From Oscillospiraceae bacterium (GTDB lineage: Bacteria; Bacillota; Clostridia; Oscillospirales; Ruminococcaceae), in the NCBI GenBank assembly GCA_004557855.1, contig SFFJ01000009.1, positions 1-58,383 on the forward strand: a stretch of DNA of 58,383 nucleotides, read 5' to 3'. Below the pieces are notes generated by a model. It searched no databases and was not told the DNA's origin. It saw only the letters and a program-made list of their open reading frames with translations. The position numbers and the translations under genes were made by a program. Below, piece after piece: positions 43,270 to 52,659 of the stretch. How positions within the stretch are numbered: the stretch's first letter is position 1; each line of letters opens with the position of its first letter.

Positions 43270-45726
43270 TTGCTGCCAAAAAAGAAAAAACCGACCGTGA
43301 CGGTCGTGGAGAACAAAGAAAAAGGGAACAAGAAGAAAACCCGGCGAGTTGTGCGCAATACCGCCCAGGATACCATTCCGTATCTGGAGCAGTACGAAAA
43401 CGGGCTGTACTTAATCGACCGGGAGAAGGGGCTGGGGCGCTATGCGTTCATCTGGCACCTCGGCAACACCGACTATAGGCTGCTGAAGGATACCGAAAAG
43501 CAGAAGCGGCTGGATGCTTATAGTGCCGTATTTAATACATTGCCGCCGGATATCCACTATGAGGAGACATACATTAACCTGCCGGTTGATGAAAGGGCCA
43601 TCCGGGACGCGATTCTTCCGCCGCAGGATGAAGAGGGCATGACCGAGTTTGAAAAGGCATGGCGCAAAAACCAAGCCGGCTTTGCGGATCGGTTTGCTAT
43701 GCAAATGACCCGCACCGAGATCTATCTGACGCTGTCGTACCGTGTGCGTGCCAAGCTGGATAATGCGCTGGCGATCCTGCTGGCCGCCGGTGAACGGATC
43801 CAGGCATATCTCTCCGAGCTGGGGGTGACGATGGAGCCGGTTTCCGTCAAGCAATCCTTATGGCTGCTTCATGCCATCTACAACCCCTATGAGGAGGACA
43901 CCTTTATCCTTCCGCCGGACATCTACCGCAAGGGAACAAAAATCCGTGACTACATTGCCCCCAGTGCGTTTCACTTCAAGCCCAATCACACCGAGCTGGG
44001 CGGTTACTTTAACCGGGTGCTGTTTGTGAATGGCTACTCCAACTCTCTCGATGACGAGTTTATTTCCTCACTGATGGACAACCGCTTTAAGGTCACCGTG
44101 GCCAAGCATGTTGACCATGTGGATAAGGAAATCGCTTTTCAGCAGATCAACGCCCGGATGCGGGCCCTGGAAAGCGACCGTCAGACCCGCAACCAGCGCA
44201 ATGCCCGCAACGGCACCAACTATATTCCGTTCTTTCTGCAATCCCAGATCGATGCCTGCCGCGGTATGATGAAGGATCTGCAGGAGGCGGAGGAGCTGTT
44301 CCGTGTGGGGCTGTATATCAGCATTTCGGCACACAGCATGGAGGAGCTGGAGGACATCACCAAGGTCATTATCGGAGCCTGCCGGCAGCATCTGGTCAGC
44401 GTTAAGCGTGCTACAATGCGTCAGGAAGAGGGCTTGGCATCCATCCTCCCGCTGGGGCAGGATCGGCTGCAGCTGGCACCCTACATGATGACCAGCGGCC
44501 TTTCGATGCTGCTGCCGTTTACCTATGCGTCTGTCAGTCAGCCACATGGACTGTATTACGGAAAAAACACCTTGTCCGGTGCACCGCTTATCCTCGACCG
44601 CAAGGAGGCCAAGAACGGTAACAGCTTTATTATCGCGAAGCCCGGCGCAGGGAAGTCGATGCACGCAAAAATAGAGATCAATAATGTGCTGTTCTCCACC
44701 CACCTGGATCAGGTCATCGCGATCGATCCGGAACGGGAGTTTGTGGAGCTGTGCAGGGCACACGGCGGTACTGTGATCCGGCTGGCACCGGGTACCGAGA
44801 GCCATATCAACCCCCTTGATGCGGGAGGGGATAACGGCAGGAACGAGGACTTCCTGCTGACCAAGGCGGATATGCTGCAGTCGCTGCTCGCGGTATTTAA
44901 GGGCAGCCGGCTGACCGCTGCCGAAAAGTCGCTGGTGGACCGCACCCTGCGGGAGGTTTATAAGCCCTATGTTTCCGGCGGATACCGGTCGGAGGATATG
45001 CCTACCCTCCGGGAGTTCTACAATATCATCAAAGAGAACGATCAGCCGGAGGCCAAGGACCTGGCACTGACGCTGGAGATGTATGTGTTCGGTACGGTGG
45101 ACCTCTTTGCACACCCCACCAATGTGGATATGCGCAATCGCTTCATTGTGTTTGATGTGCGGGATCTCGGCGCCAACCTTAAAAAAGCCGGGATGCTGAT
45201 AGCATTGGATTATATCCAAAACCAGCTGATTGCCAACAAGGAGGCAGGCATCAATACATGGCTTTATGCTGACGAATTTCACCTGTTTTACAGTGATAAC
45301 GAGGACGAAAACAGTGCCGGTATCTTTTTTGAGCGTGTCTTTGCCCGCTGCCGGAAATACGGCGGCCTGGCGACCGGCATCACACAGAATGTCACAAATG
45401 TTATGGCGTCCCAGTCGGCACTGTCCATGCTGCAGAACTGTCAGTTTGTTGTGCTGCTCGACCAGGCGGGGGAGAACCTGCGGCAGCTCATTAGTCTGTA
45501 TGATCTTTCCGATCAGCAGGCAGCACAGATCACCAAGGCAAAGAAAGGCGAGGGCCTTTTGATCTACAATGATCTCCCCATTCCATTCAGCAACATCTAC
45601 CCCAGGGATAACATCGTCTATGACGCGTTGACGACTGATTTCAGGGATAACCAAGCACAGCTCCAAAAACGCCGTGAGAGCGCAAATTTGACGGCTGTGG
45701 AGCGTTTTAAGGACGACAATCAATAG
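43270..45726 (+). CDS. VirB4-family conjugation ATPase
   Basis: 818-residue ATPase energising the mating channel. Walker A is AKPGAGKSMHAK (about residues 457-468) and Walker B is WLYADEFHLF (about 664-673). The flanking NSFIIAKPGAGKS and RKYGGLATGITQNVTNVM are typical of VirB4/TraE proteins in Firmicutes elements. The start is TTG at 43270 after AGGAGG, 3 bases after the PrgI-like gene. A strong terminator follows it. Confidence 0.93.
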   Translation: MLPKKKKPTVTVVENKEKGNKKKTRRVVRNTAQDTIPYLEQYENGLYLIDREKGLGRYAFIWHLGNTDYRLLKDTEKQKRLDAYSAVFNTLPPDIHYEETYINLPVDERAIRDAILPPQDEEGMTEFEKAWRKNQAGFADRFAMQMTRTEIYLTLSYRVRAKLDNALAILLAAGERIQAYLSELGVTMEPVSVKQSLWLLHAIYNPYEEDTFILPPDIYRKGTKIRDYIAPSAFHFKPNHTELGGYFNRVLFVNGYSNSLDDEFISSLMDNRFKVTVAKHVDHVDKEIAFQQINARMRALESDRQTRNQRNARNGTNYIPFFLQSQIDACRGMMKDLQEAEELFRVGLYISISAHSMEELEDITKVIIGACRQHLVSVKRATMRQEEGLASILPLGQDRLQLAPYMMTSGLSMLLPFTYASVSQPHGLYYGKNTLSGAPLILDRKEAKNGNSFIIAKPGAGKSMHAKIEINNVLFSTHLDQVIAIDPEREFVELCRAHGGTVIRLAPGTESHINPLDAGGDNGRNEDFLLTKADMLQSLLAVFKGSRLTAAEKSLVDRTLREVYKPYVSGGYRSEDMPTLREFYNIIKENDQPEAKDLALTLEMYVFGTVDLFAHPTNVDMRNRFIVFDVRDLGANLKKAGMLIALDYIQNQLIANKEAGINTWLYADEFHLFYSDNEDENSAGIFFERVFARCRKYGGLATGITQNVTNVMASQSALSMLQNCQFVVLLDQAGENLRQLISLYDLSDQQAAQITKAKKGEGLLIYNDLPIPFSNIYPRDNIVYDALTTDFRDNQAQLQKRRESANLTAVERFKDDNQ

Positions 45727-45731
45727 CCGAT

Positions 45732-45767
45732 AGAACCGCATGTTTTCGTGCGGTTCTTTTTATTTTC
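45732..45767 (+). terminator. Terminator of the transfer operon
   Basis: AGAACCGCA / TGCGGTTCT stem followed by TTTTATTTT. It separates the transfer operon from the maintenance block. Confidence 0.82.
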
Positions 45768-45780
45768 AGGAGGAACACCA

Positions 45781-46761
45781 ATGGAAATCTGCCGTGTTGT
45801 TAAAACCAAGGACTATACCGTGATGAGCAATTATCATCTTCGTGACCGCCGCCTGTCAGCCAAGGAGATGGGACTGCTGTCCTTTGTGCTTTCGCTGCCG
45901 GACGACTGGGACTTTACGATCCGGGGACTGATCGGTCTGATGAGGGACGGAAAGGACAGCATCTACGGCGCCCTTCGTAATCTGGAGGCGTTTGGCTATG
46001 TCCGGCGCAGGCAGCGCCGCAATGCCAAGGGGCAGCTTTCCCGTGTGGAGTATTCCTTCTTCGAGCAGCCGCAGACTGCCCCGCAGCCGCCGGAAAAGCT
46101 CGAAATTCCGGCTTTTGTACCGCGTGCGGAAAATCCGGAAGCGGTGCCGGAGGAAGCGGCGCCGGAGGCCGATAATGCACCGCATACGGAAAACCCGGAA
46201 GCGGTGGACTCACCGCATACGGAAAATCCGCATGCGGGAAACCCGTCGCAAAGAAATACTAAATTAACTAATAATATTCTCTCTTATAGTAGTAATCTAT
46301 CTATCCTGGTTTCTACCACTAACCCAGCCGGCATCACTGACGGACAGACGGATGATGTCATAACGGACAGGAAAGAAGAAAAGCCGGTCAGCTTCGCCCA
46401 GGCGGTTCGCTGGGTGAAGGAGCATTCCGACGATGTGGGACGGCAGCACTTTGAGCAGGGGACTGACGGCGACCGGGAGTATCTTGCATACCGCGGCACC
46501 GTTGAGGCTTTGGCCGGGCTGCTGATCTCCCGACAACCATGGGAGGTAAACGGCATTCCGGTGACGGCAGACGAGGTTTGGCAAAAGGCGCAGGAGGTAA
46601 TCCGGACAGACGATACGCTGTATTTCCTGCTGCGGGATACCGCGGAGCGCTTTGCCAAAGCAATCGCGGAGATCGAAGTGAAAAGCCGGCAGGGCTATCT
46701 GCGGAGCTGCCTGTGGAACAACCTGCAGCTATGGGTACTGGAATATTATTCTGCGATCTGA
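45781..46761 (+). CDS. Helix-turn-helix replication/regulatory protein of the element
   Basis: 326 residues. The N-terminal about 95 residues form a winged helix (HLRDRRLSAKEMGLLSFVLSLPDDWDFTIRGLIGLMRDGKDSIYGALRNLEAFGYVRRRQ), as in plasmid RepA-like and element regulators. The middle contains short repeats (PHTENPEAVDSPHTENPHAGNP). The C-terminal about 125 residues (VSFAQAVRWVKEH ... YLRSCLWNNLQLW) match the domain found in such proteins next to ParA/ParB in clostridial elements. ATG at 45781 follows AGGAGGAAC. It may initiate replication of the excised circle; this is inferred. Confidence 0.8.
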   Translation: MEICRVVKTKDYTVMSNYHLRDRRLSAKEMGLLSFVLSLPDDWDFTIRGLIGLMRDGKDSIYGALRNLEAFGYVRRRQRRNAKGQLSRVEYSFFEQPQTAPQPPEKLEIPAFVPRAENPEAVPEEAAPEADNAPHTENPEAVDSPHTENPHAGNPSQRNTKLTNNILSYSSNLSILVSTTNPAGITDGQTDDVITDRKEEKPVSFAQAVRWVKEHSDDVGRQHFEQGTDGDREYLAYRGTVEALAGLLISRQPWEVNGIPVTADEVWQKAQEVIRTDDTLYFLLRDTAERFAKAIAEIEVKSRQGYLRSCLWNNLQLWVLEYYSAI

Positions 46762-46782
46762 ATCGAAAGGAGCAAAAACAAC

Positions 46783-47544
46783 ATGAAAACAATAGCGATG
46801 CTGAACGCCAAGGGAGGAGTCGGCAAAACCACCTCCGCACTCTGTTTTGCGGATATTCTGGCAAGGGATTATGGCAAGCGGGTACTGGTTATAGATCTCG
46901 ACGCCCAACGCAACACCGGCAGCCAGCTGGGAGCCGGCGGCTGCGAGATCGGGGTGGATACCCTGCTGCTGGATAAGGACGCAGATATTCGGGAGCTGAT
47001 CCGGCACACACCGTTTGAGCGCATTGATGTGCTGCCCTGCACGACCCGGCTGGAGGAAGCCAACCTCAAGGTACTGCTGGACACCTCCTCGGTGCAGCAG
47101 TTCCGGCTCAAGCGGCATCTCCGCAGGGTCAGCGGCGATTATGACTACTGCATCTTGGACTGCCCCACGGCGATCAAGAATATCAGCACCATCAACGGAC
47201 TTGCCTTTACCGACGATGTACTGGTGCCGCTGACCGCCGATGATTACTCGCTGCAGGGCCTGACCGACATTGTGGCGGTCATCAACGATGTCAAGGAGTA
47301 TAACGACGAGATCGATCTGCGGGGCTGCTTCATCACCCAGTGGGAGAATAACAACTGCCACAAGGCGGTAGCCACCCAGCTTGCCGATGCACTCGGTAAT
47401 CGGGCTTATAAGACCCACATCCGCAAGGCGGTAAAGGTCAAGGAGGCGACCTTCACGCCCGGCAGCCTGATCGATTTCGCCCGAAACTGCACGGCAGTAC
47501 AGGACTACCGTGCGCTGGTCAAGGAATACCTGGAGGAGGACTAA
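46783..47544 (+). CDS. parA: ParA-family partition ATPase
   Basis: 253 residues. The deviant Walker A KGGVGKTTSA (about 9-18) is complete, VLVIDLDAQRNTGSQLG is the switch region, and LDCPTAIKN holds the Walker B Asp. Together with the downstream ParB it should segregate or stabilise the excised element. ATG at 46783 follows GAAAGGAG; parB follows 3 bases after the stop. Confidence 0.93.
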   Translation: MKTIAMLNAKGGVGKTTSALCFADILARDYGKRVLVIDLDAQRNTGSQLGAGGCEIGVDTLLLDKDADIRELIRHTPFERIDVLPCTTRLEEANLKVLLDTSSVQQFRLKRHLRRVSGDYDYCILDCPTAIKNISTINGLAFTDDVLVPLTADDYSLQGLTDIVAVINDVKEYNDEIDLRGCFITQWENNNCHKAVATQLADALGNRAYKTHIRKAVKVKEATFTPGSLIDFARNCTAVQDYRALVKEYLEED

Positions 47545-47547
47545 ACA

Positions 47548-48501
47548 ATGGTTTCACTGAACGGATCCGGCATCAACGGAATTCTGAATACTGCCTCTGG
47601 CAGCAAAATGAAGATCACATCGGTGCCGATTGAGGACATCGTCCGCAACGAACAGAACGAATACAGCATTGAAGGGATCGACAGTCTGGCAGCATCGATC
47701 CATGATGTCGGACTGCGTCAGCCCATCGAGGTCAAGCGGCTGCCGGACGGGACTTACCAGCTCATCGGCGGCGAACGCCGGTTGACTGCGATGAAAAAGC
47801 TGCTGGAGGAAGGGGACACCCGCTGGCAGATGGTGCCCTGCGTGGTCAGCAACCCTCCGGAGCTTGATCTCCCCATCAGCGACGAGCTCAAGGAGCTTTA
47901 TGCGCTGACAACGACGAACGCCGAGCAGCGCAGCAAAACAGACCACGACAAGATGCTGGACATCCAGGCCATGCGCAGGATTTACACAGCCCTTAAAGAT
48001 GCCGGATATCCCTTGGCCGAGTATCAGCGGTCATGGCTGGCTGCAAACCTCAATATGTCTGAAAGCCAGGTACAGCGTCTGGAATACCTTGACGGACACC
48101 TGAATGATGGCTTTAAGCAGCTGATGGCTGCAGAGAAGCTGCCCAGCACGGTTGCAACAATGATATCCAAGCTGCCGGAGGAGGATCAGGCGGCGCTGCT
48201 GCAGCGGCAGAGGGAGGACCCCGCAGCGTTCAACACCGGCACGGTGATGACTTATCTGCGGGAAAAGAGCAAGGCGGCTGCAGAACAGGCTGCAACAGAT
48301 GACACCGGCGCTGAACTGACCGTAGGAAAGGACTTTATTGCGGAGATCCGGCAGCAGGTGCGGGATATTGATTTCCTGCTGTCCAAGGGGGATCGTCGGA
48401 TCCAAAAAGGGCGCAGCGCCAAGCTGCTGCGTCTTCAAAAGCAGGTCCGGGAAAAACTGGAGGACATGTTTGAGGTGATCGATCTGGGGGTGAAAAAATG
48501 A
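47548..48501 (+). CDS. parB: ParB-family partition protein
   Basis: 317 residues. The ParB N-terminal nuclease/CTP-binding fold is clear (VPIEDIVRNEQNEYSI, LAASIHDVGLRQPIEVKRLPDGTYQLIGGERRLTAMKKL with the GERR box). A central helix-turn-helix follows (YQRSWLAANLNMSESQVQRLEYL). It binds centromere-like sites; none is evident as tandem repeats nearby. It overlaps the topoisomerase start by 4 bases. Confidence 0.92.
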   Translation: MVSLNGSGINGILNTASGSKMKITSVPIEDIVRNEQNEYSIEGIDSLAASIHDVGLRQPIEVKRLPDGTYQLIGGERRLTAMKKLLEEGDTRWQMVPCVVSNPPELDLPISDELKELYALTTTNAEQRSKTDHDKMLDIQAMRRIYTALKDAGYPLAEYQRSWLAANLNMSESQVQRLEYLDGHLNDGFKQLMAAEKLPSTVATMISKLPEEDQAALLQRQREDPAAFNTGTVMTYLREKSKAAAEQAATDDTGAELTVGKDFIAEIRQQVRDIDFLLSKGDRRIQKGRSAKLLRLQKQVREKLEDMFEVIDLGVKK

Positions 48502-50585
48502 GACTGCTCATTGCAGAAAAACCCTCCGTAGCGCAGGAAATAGCTGCGGTAGTCGGCGCCGACAAAAGGCATAGCGGCTACCTGGAGGGCAACGGGTGGC
48601 TGGTCAGCTGGTGTTATGGCCACTTGGTCGAGCTGGCGGACCCGTCTGCCTACGACCCTGCCCTCTGCAAATGGGAATTGGATGCGCTGCCCATCCTGCC
48701 GGAGCAGTTTCGAACGGTTGTCGGCCAAAGTACAAAAAACCAGTTTGAACGGATAAAGGGACTGATGGCGCGGACCGATGTAACAGAGCTGGTGGAAGCG
48801 ACCGATGCCGGGAGGGAGGGCGAGCTGATCTTCCGGCTGGTGTATGACAAGGCCGGCTGCAAAAAGCCCTTTTCCCGGCTCTGGTTGTCCTCCCTGGAGC
48901 AGTCAGCGATCCGGGGAGCGCTGGAGGCGAGGAAGCCCGGAAAGGACTATGATCTGCTGTATGAAGCGGCAAGATGCCGCCAACAGGCCGATTGGATGGT
49001 CGGAATGAACCTGACCCGTCTGTACTCCAAGGTCTATGACCGGCGACTGCCGGTGGGCAGGGTGCAGACACCAACGGTAGCACTGGTGGTACAGCGGGAT
49101 CGGGAAATCGCAAACTTCCAGCCGGTCAAGTACTATGTTGTCACTGCCGACTTTGGAGGCTTTTCCGGGTCGGCTAAAGTTCCCACCGAACGACAGGCCG
49201 AGGAATTGATGGAGCGCTGCCGGGGCGCCGACGGGTATGTGACCCGCGTGACCGAGAAAGCAGTCGTCAAGAAGCCTCCGGAGCTGATGGATCTGACCGC
49301 CCTGCAGCGGGAAGCCAACCGGCTGCGCGGATATACGGCACTGGAAACACTGGATACGCTGCAGCAGCTCTATGAAGCAGGGCTGGTTACCTACCCCCGC
49401 ACGGACAGCCGGTATATCACCGAGGATATGCGACAGACGGCAGAGGAGCTGCTGAAGGAGCTGGCCGGGTCCGGGCTGCTGCCGGCAGGCCATCAGCATG
49501 ATATCGGGAGGGTGGTCAACGATGCCAAGGTGACAGATCACCATGCGCTGCTGCCCACCGGGGAGGTGACGCCGGAGCGTATGGACAAGCTCAAGGGGCA
49601 GCAGCAAGACATTTTGAAGGTCGTTATTTCCTCCTTTGGACGAGCCACGGCGGAGAACTATGAATATACCGCAACAGAGGTGCTGCTGGATTTGGAGGGG
49701 GAAGCCTTCAAGGCACATGGGCAGATGATCCGGGAAAGCGGATGGCGTGACTTTGATACGGATTTACGGCGCCGGCTTGGGATACAGCAAGAGGAGAAAG
49801 ATCAGGAAGACCTGCTGCCCCGGCTGCATGAGGGGGAGATCTATCCGGTGCAGGCGATGCACACGGCAGAAAAGCAGACGCAGCCGCCCAAGGCATACAC
49901 CGAGGACACCCTACTGGCAGCGATGGAGCAAGCCGTCAAAAGGATCGATGATAGCGGAGAAATTCCCGATACCGCCGGGCTGGGTACGCCGGCAACCAGG
50001 GCCGGCATCATCGAGAGCGTGATCCGCTCCGGCTATCTCCGCCGCACCGGAAAGCAGATCCTGGCGAATGACATGGGGAAAACGCAGGTTGAGGTGGTGA
50101 CCGAGGAGCTGCGGCAGCCGGACCTGACGGCAAGCTGGGAGCGAAGTCTGTCCGCCATCCAGGCCGGAACGCTGGCGCCGGAGACCTTCATGGGGGAGAT
50201 CAAGGCATTCCTCCGCAGCCATGTAGAGGCTGTCAAGCTGTTCCATGACCCGGCCGAAGCAAGGGACACATTCCAACGCACCGAGAGGCGCCGGGTAGAT
50301 ATGGGGATCTGTCCCTGCTGCGGAAGGATCGTCCGGGATTACCCGAAATCCTACGCCTGCGAGGCGGTCAAGGATGGAGAGTGCGGATTTGTAATCTGGA
50401 AGAAGATCGCCGGGAAGGAGATTACCCCGCTGCAGGCACAGCAGCTTATTGCCATGGGAACGACGGATCTTATTAAGGGCTTTGTCAGTACCCGTACCGG
50501 AAAGAAGTTTGACGCCAAGCTGGTGTTAGACGATAACAAGGAAACAAGATTTGAGTTTGCGCAGCAAACCGCAAAAAGGAGGTAA
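48498..50585 (+). CDS. topB: DNA topoisomerase III (type IA)
   Basis: 695-residue type IA topoisomerase. The Toprim domain starts MRLLIAEKPSVAQEIAAVVGA and contains EATDAGREGELIFRL. The catalytic tyrosine is in LVTYPRTDSRYI. A zinc-finger-like end, CPCCGRIVRDYPKSYAC, is present. Topoisomerase III genes are common in Tn1549-like elements, where they may resolve replication or transfer intermediates. It overlaps parB by 4 bases. Confidence 0.95.
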   Translation: MRLLIAEKPSVAQEIAAVVGADKRHSGYLEGNGWLVSWCYGHLVELADPSAYDPALCKWELDALPILPEQFRTVVGQSTKNQFERIKGLMARTDVTELVEATDAGREGELIFRLVYDKAGCKKPFSRLWLSSLEQSAIRGALEARKPGKDYDLLYEAARCRQQADWMVGMNLTRLYSKVYDRRLPVGRVQTPTVALVVQRDREIANFQPVKYYVVTADFGGFSGSAKVPTERQAEELMERCRGADGYVTRVTEKAVVKKPPELMDLTALQREANRLRGYTALETLDTLQQLYEAGLVTYPRTDSRYITEDMRQTAEELLKELAGSGLLPAGHQHDIGRVVNDAKVTDHHALLPTGEVTPERMDKLKGQQQDILKVVISSFGRATAENYEYTATEVLLDLEGEAFKAHGQMIRESGWRDFDTDLRRRLGIQQEEKDQEDLLPRLHEGEIYPVQAMHTAEKQTQPPKAYTEDTLLAAMEQAVKRIDDSGEIPDTAGLGTPATRAGIIESVIRSGYLRRTGKQILANDMGKTQVEVVTEELRQPDLTASWERSLSAIQAGTLAPETFMGEIKAFLRSHVEAVKLFHDPAEARDTFQRTERRRVDMGICPCCGRIVRDYPKSYACEAVKDGECGFVIWKKIAGKEITPLQAQQLIAMGTTDLIKGFVSTRTGKKFDAKLVLDDNKETRFEFAQQTAKRR

Positions 50586-50590
50586 TGAAA

Positions 50591-50758
50591 ATGACCATCG
50601 AAAAGAAAGAAACCGAACTGACCGAATTCTTGAAGTCCATTCCGGAGGACCCGATGCCGGAGGAGATGTGGGAGGACGCCCCCTGTGCCACAACTGTTTA
50701 TGATGCCGATGGCAATATTTTGGAGGAAAGGGAGGTTATCGATGATGGATACCATTGA
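50591..50758 (+). CDS. Small acidic hypothetical protein
   Basis: 55 residues (MTIEKKETELTEFLKSIPEDPMPEEMWEDA..., ending ILEEREVIDDGYH), strongly acidic. ATG at 50591 lies 8 bases after AAAGGAGG; an alternative ATG at 50585 overlaps the topB stop. Its end overlaps the start of the ArdC gene by 17 bases. The tight packing and good ribosome site support a real gene. Possibly a DNA-mimic or regulator; no homology recognised. Confidence 0.6.
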   Translation: MTIEKKETELTEFLKSIPEDPMPEEMWEDAPCATTVYDADGNILEEREVIDDGYH

Positions 50759-52598
50759 GAAACGGTCAAAAAACAAAACCAGGGAACAGCTTGCGGAGAT
50801 GTTTATAAAATCCCTGGATGAGCAGAAGCTGCCCTGGTATGCTGTGTGGAACACCCACCCGCAGCAAAACGCGGTCAGTGCAAAGCCCTATCGCGGGATC
50901 AACGCTTTTCTGCTGTCGATGGTGGCAGCAGCCTTTGGCTATGAAGATCCCCGTTGGTGTACCTTTAACCAGGCCAAGAAAAAGGGCTGGAGTATCAAGA
51001 AGGGCGCCAAGGGTGTGCCGGTGGAGTTCTGGAGTGCAATCAATATCCGCACAAAGGAGGTCATGGATTTCCGTGAGGCGGCACAGAAAATCAGGGACGG
51101 AGAGGCAGAACAGGGAGATTTCCGGTATTATAATCGAAATTTCCATGTTTTCAACGCGGCCCAGATCGAGGGAATGCCGGAGCTGAAACGGGTGACGCCA
51201 ACGGCGGATATCGGGCTGATCCGCCAAAACCGGGATACCCTTATCAAGAATATGGCGGTCGGGTTTGACGGTAACGGTACTGACTGCCATTACTCTCCTG
51301 CGCAGGACAAGATCGTTATGCCGCCGGAGAGCGACTTCCGGGATACTTACGGCTATATGTGCAGCTTTCTGCACGAAGCCGGCCATGCCACGGGAGCGCC
51401 CGGCCGGCTGGGGCGGGGCTTTGGCTCCACACGGGAGGAATATGCAATCGAGGAGCTGCGTGCGGAAATCGCATCGGCGATGACCTCCCAGCAGCTCGGT
51501 ATTCCGCTGACCGAGGAGCAGATGCAGAGCAACATGGATCTGCATAAGGCATACATCCAGGGCTGGGCACAGGCGATCAAGGATGCGCCCAAGGTACTCT
51601 TTGACGCCATTAAGGACGCCGAGCAGATCAGCGATTACCTCATCGATAAGGGCGAATTCCGGCAGGTGATCGAGGCGGAGCAGGTCAAGGAAGCGCAGGA
51701 GCCGGGAGCCATGGAGGAAGCTTCCCGCGATCACGGAGAAGAAACCGTTAAGCAGATCACCGTGCTGGTGGTGGAGCCGGGGAAGGTGCCTTATACCAAG
51801 GAGATCGGCGATGACTGGCGGGCGTTTCAGGCGGAGGTCGGCGGGACATTTCAGATCATTTACCCCGGCTATGATCCGGTCGGACTTGTCTGCAATGACG
51901 ACGGCAAGCTGCTGGGGCTGCCGTTGAACCGGGGCCTGCTGGATGATGACGGAGAGCTGTACGATGTTGTTGCCGGCACCTTTTTCCTGGTTGGCCTCGG
52001 CGGAGGCGGTACCACTGTGTCTCTGACGGACGACCAGATTCGCAAGTACGAGCAGCGCTTCCACGATCCGGAACAGTTTATCAGGGTTAATAATAAGCTG
52101 GTCAGCATCCCCAGCAGCAAAGACCCCGACCTCCACAAAACTGGTGAGCGGGTCTCCACTCCCAGAGGGTCTTTTGCCGTTACCTCTCTTACCCGTGAGC
52201 AAATGGAGGCAGCCGGCTACGGCTGCCATCACAGGTCGGAGGACGGTAAGTACCTTATCATGGGAGATGGCACCCGTGCCTTTGCTGTTGCTGCCGAGGC
52301 GCCAGAGCTGAAGAAAGAACTGCCCCGGCAGGAGATCTCCTTCTGCCGCATCAGCAATCACTACTATGCCAAGGTTCAGACCGAGAAAGGCGTCGAGCAG
52401 TGTGCAATGCAGTTCCGTCCCGGTCGGTACTTCTTCGAGACGGCAGCCGGCAAGGTGCATATGCTGACCCCCACGGAAGTTGAACGCTATATGAAATTTG
52501 TGGCGGAAGAAGTCAACCTTGAAGCTGTCCGTCAGCAGACGGAGCTGCTGCGTCAGAAAACAGCAGGGCAGATTGAGCAGCGCAACAAAACCATTTAA
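50742..52598 (+). CDS. ArdC-like antirestriction protein with zincin and DUF3846-like domains
   Basis: 618 residues. The N-terminal domain (WYAVWNTHPQQNAVSAKPYRGINAFLL, FNQAKKKGWSIKKGAKGVPVEFW) is the ArdC single-strand-binding fold. A zincin-like metallopeptidase domain follows with HEAGH at 211-215 and a downstream Glu-rich helix (EYAIEELRAEIASAM). The centre (ITVLVVEPGKVPYTKEIGDDWRAFQAEVGG ... GTFFLVG) looks like DUF3846. The C-terminal about 90 residues (ISFCRISNHYYAKVQTEKGVEQC ... LTPTEVERYMKFVAEEV) recur in the next gene. ArdC protects incoming single strands from restriction. Start ATG at 50742 follows GGGAGG. Confidence 0.85.
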   Translation: MMDTIEKRSKNKTREQLAEMFIKSLDEQKLPWYAVWNTHPQQNAVSAKPYRGINAFLLSMVAAAFGYEDPRWCTFNQAKKKGWSIKKGAKGVPVEFWSAINIRTKEVMDFREAAQKIRDGEAEQGDFRYYNRNFHVFNAAQIEGMPELKRVTPTADIGLIRQNRDTLIKNMAVGFDGNGTDCHYSPAQDKIVMPPESDFRDTYGYMCSFLHEAGHATGAPGRLGRGFGSTREEYAIEELRAEIASAMTSQQLGIPLTEEQMQSNMDLHKAYIQGWAQAIKDAPKVLFDAIKDAEQISDYLIDKGEFRQVIEAEQVKEAQEPGAMEEASRDHGEETVKQITVLVVEPGKVPYTKEIGDDWRAFQAEVGGTFQIIYPGYDPVGLVCNDDGKLLGLPLNRGLLDDDGELYDVVAGTFFLVGLGGGGTTVSLTDDQIRKYEQRFHDPEQFIRVNNKLVSIPSSKDPDLHKTGERVSTPRGSFAVTSLTREQMEAAGYGCHHRSEDGKYLIMGDGTRAFAVAAEAPELKKELPRQEISFCRISNHYYAKVQTEKGVEQCAMQFRPGRYFFETAAGKVHMLTPTEVERYMKFVAEEVNLEAVRQQTELLRQKTAGQIEQRNKTI

Positions 52599-52612
52599 CA
52601 AAAGCCGATGCA

Positions 52613-52639
52613 GGCAGGTGTTCAAGTTGAACACCTGCC
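52613..52639. repeat. 15-bp element palindrome, copy 2, with extended stem
   Basis: Core TGTTCAAGTTGAACA at 52619-52633, extended on both sides by complementary GGCAGG and CCTGCC. It lies 21 bases before the next start codon. Confidence 0.88.
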
Positions 52640-52659
52640 GCATGAAGGAGGTTATTACT

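Noticed and set aside
46180..46250. Short repeats as a possible CRISPR or iteron array
   Set aside because: They lie inside the coding frame of the HTH protein and encode a PHTENP-type low-complexity linker. Spacing and number do not fit an array.
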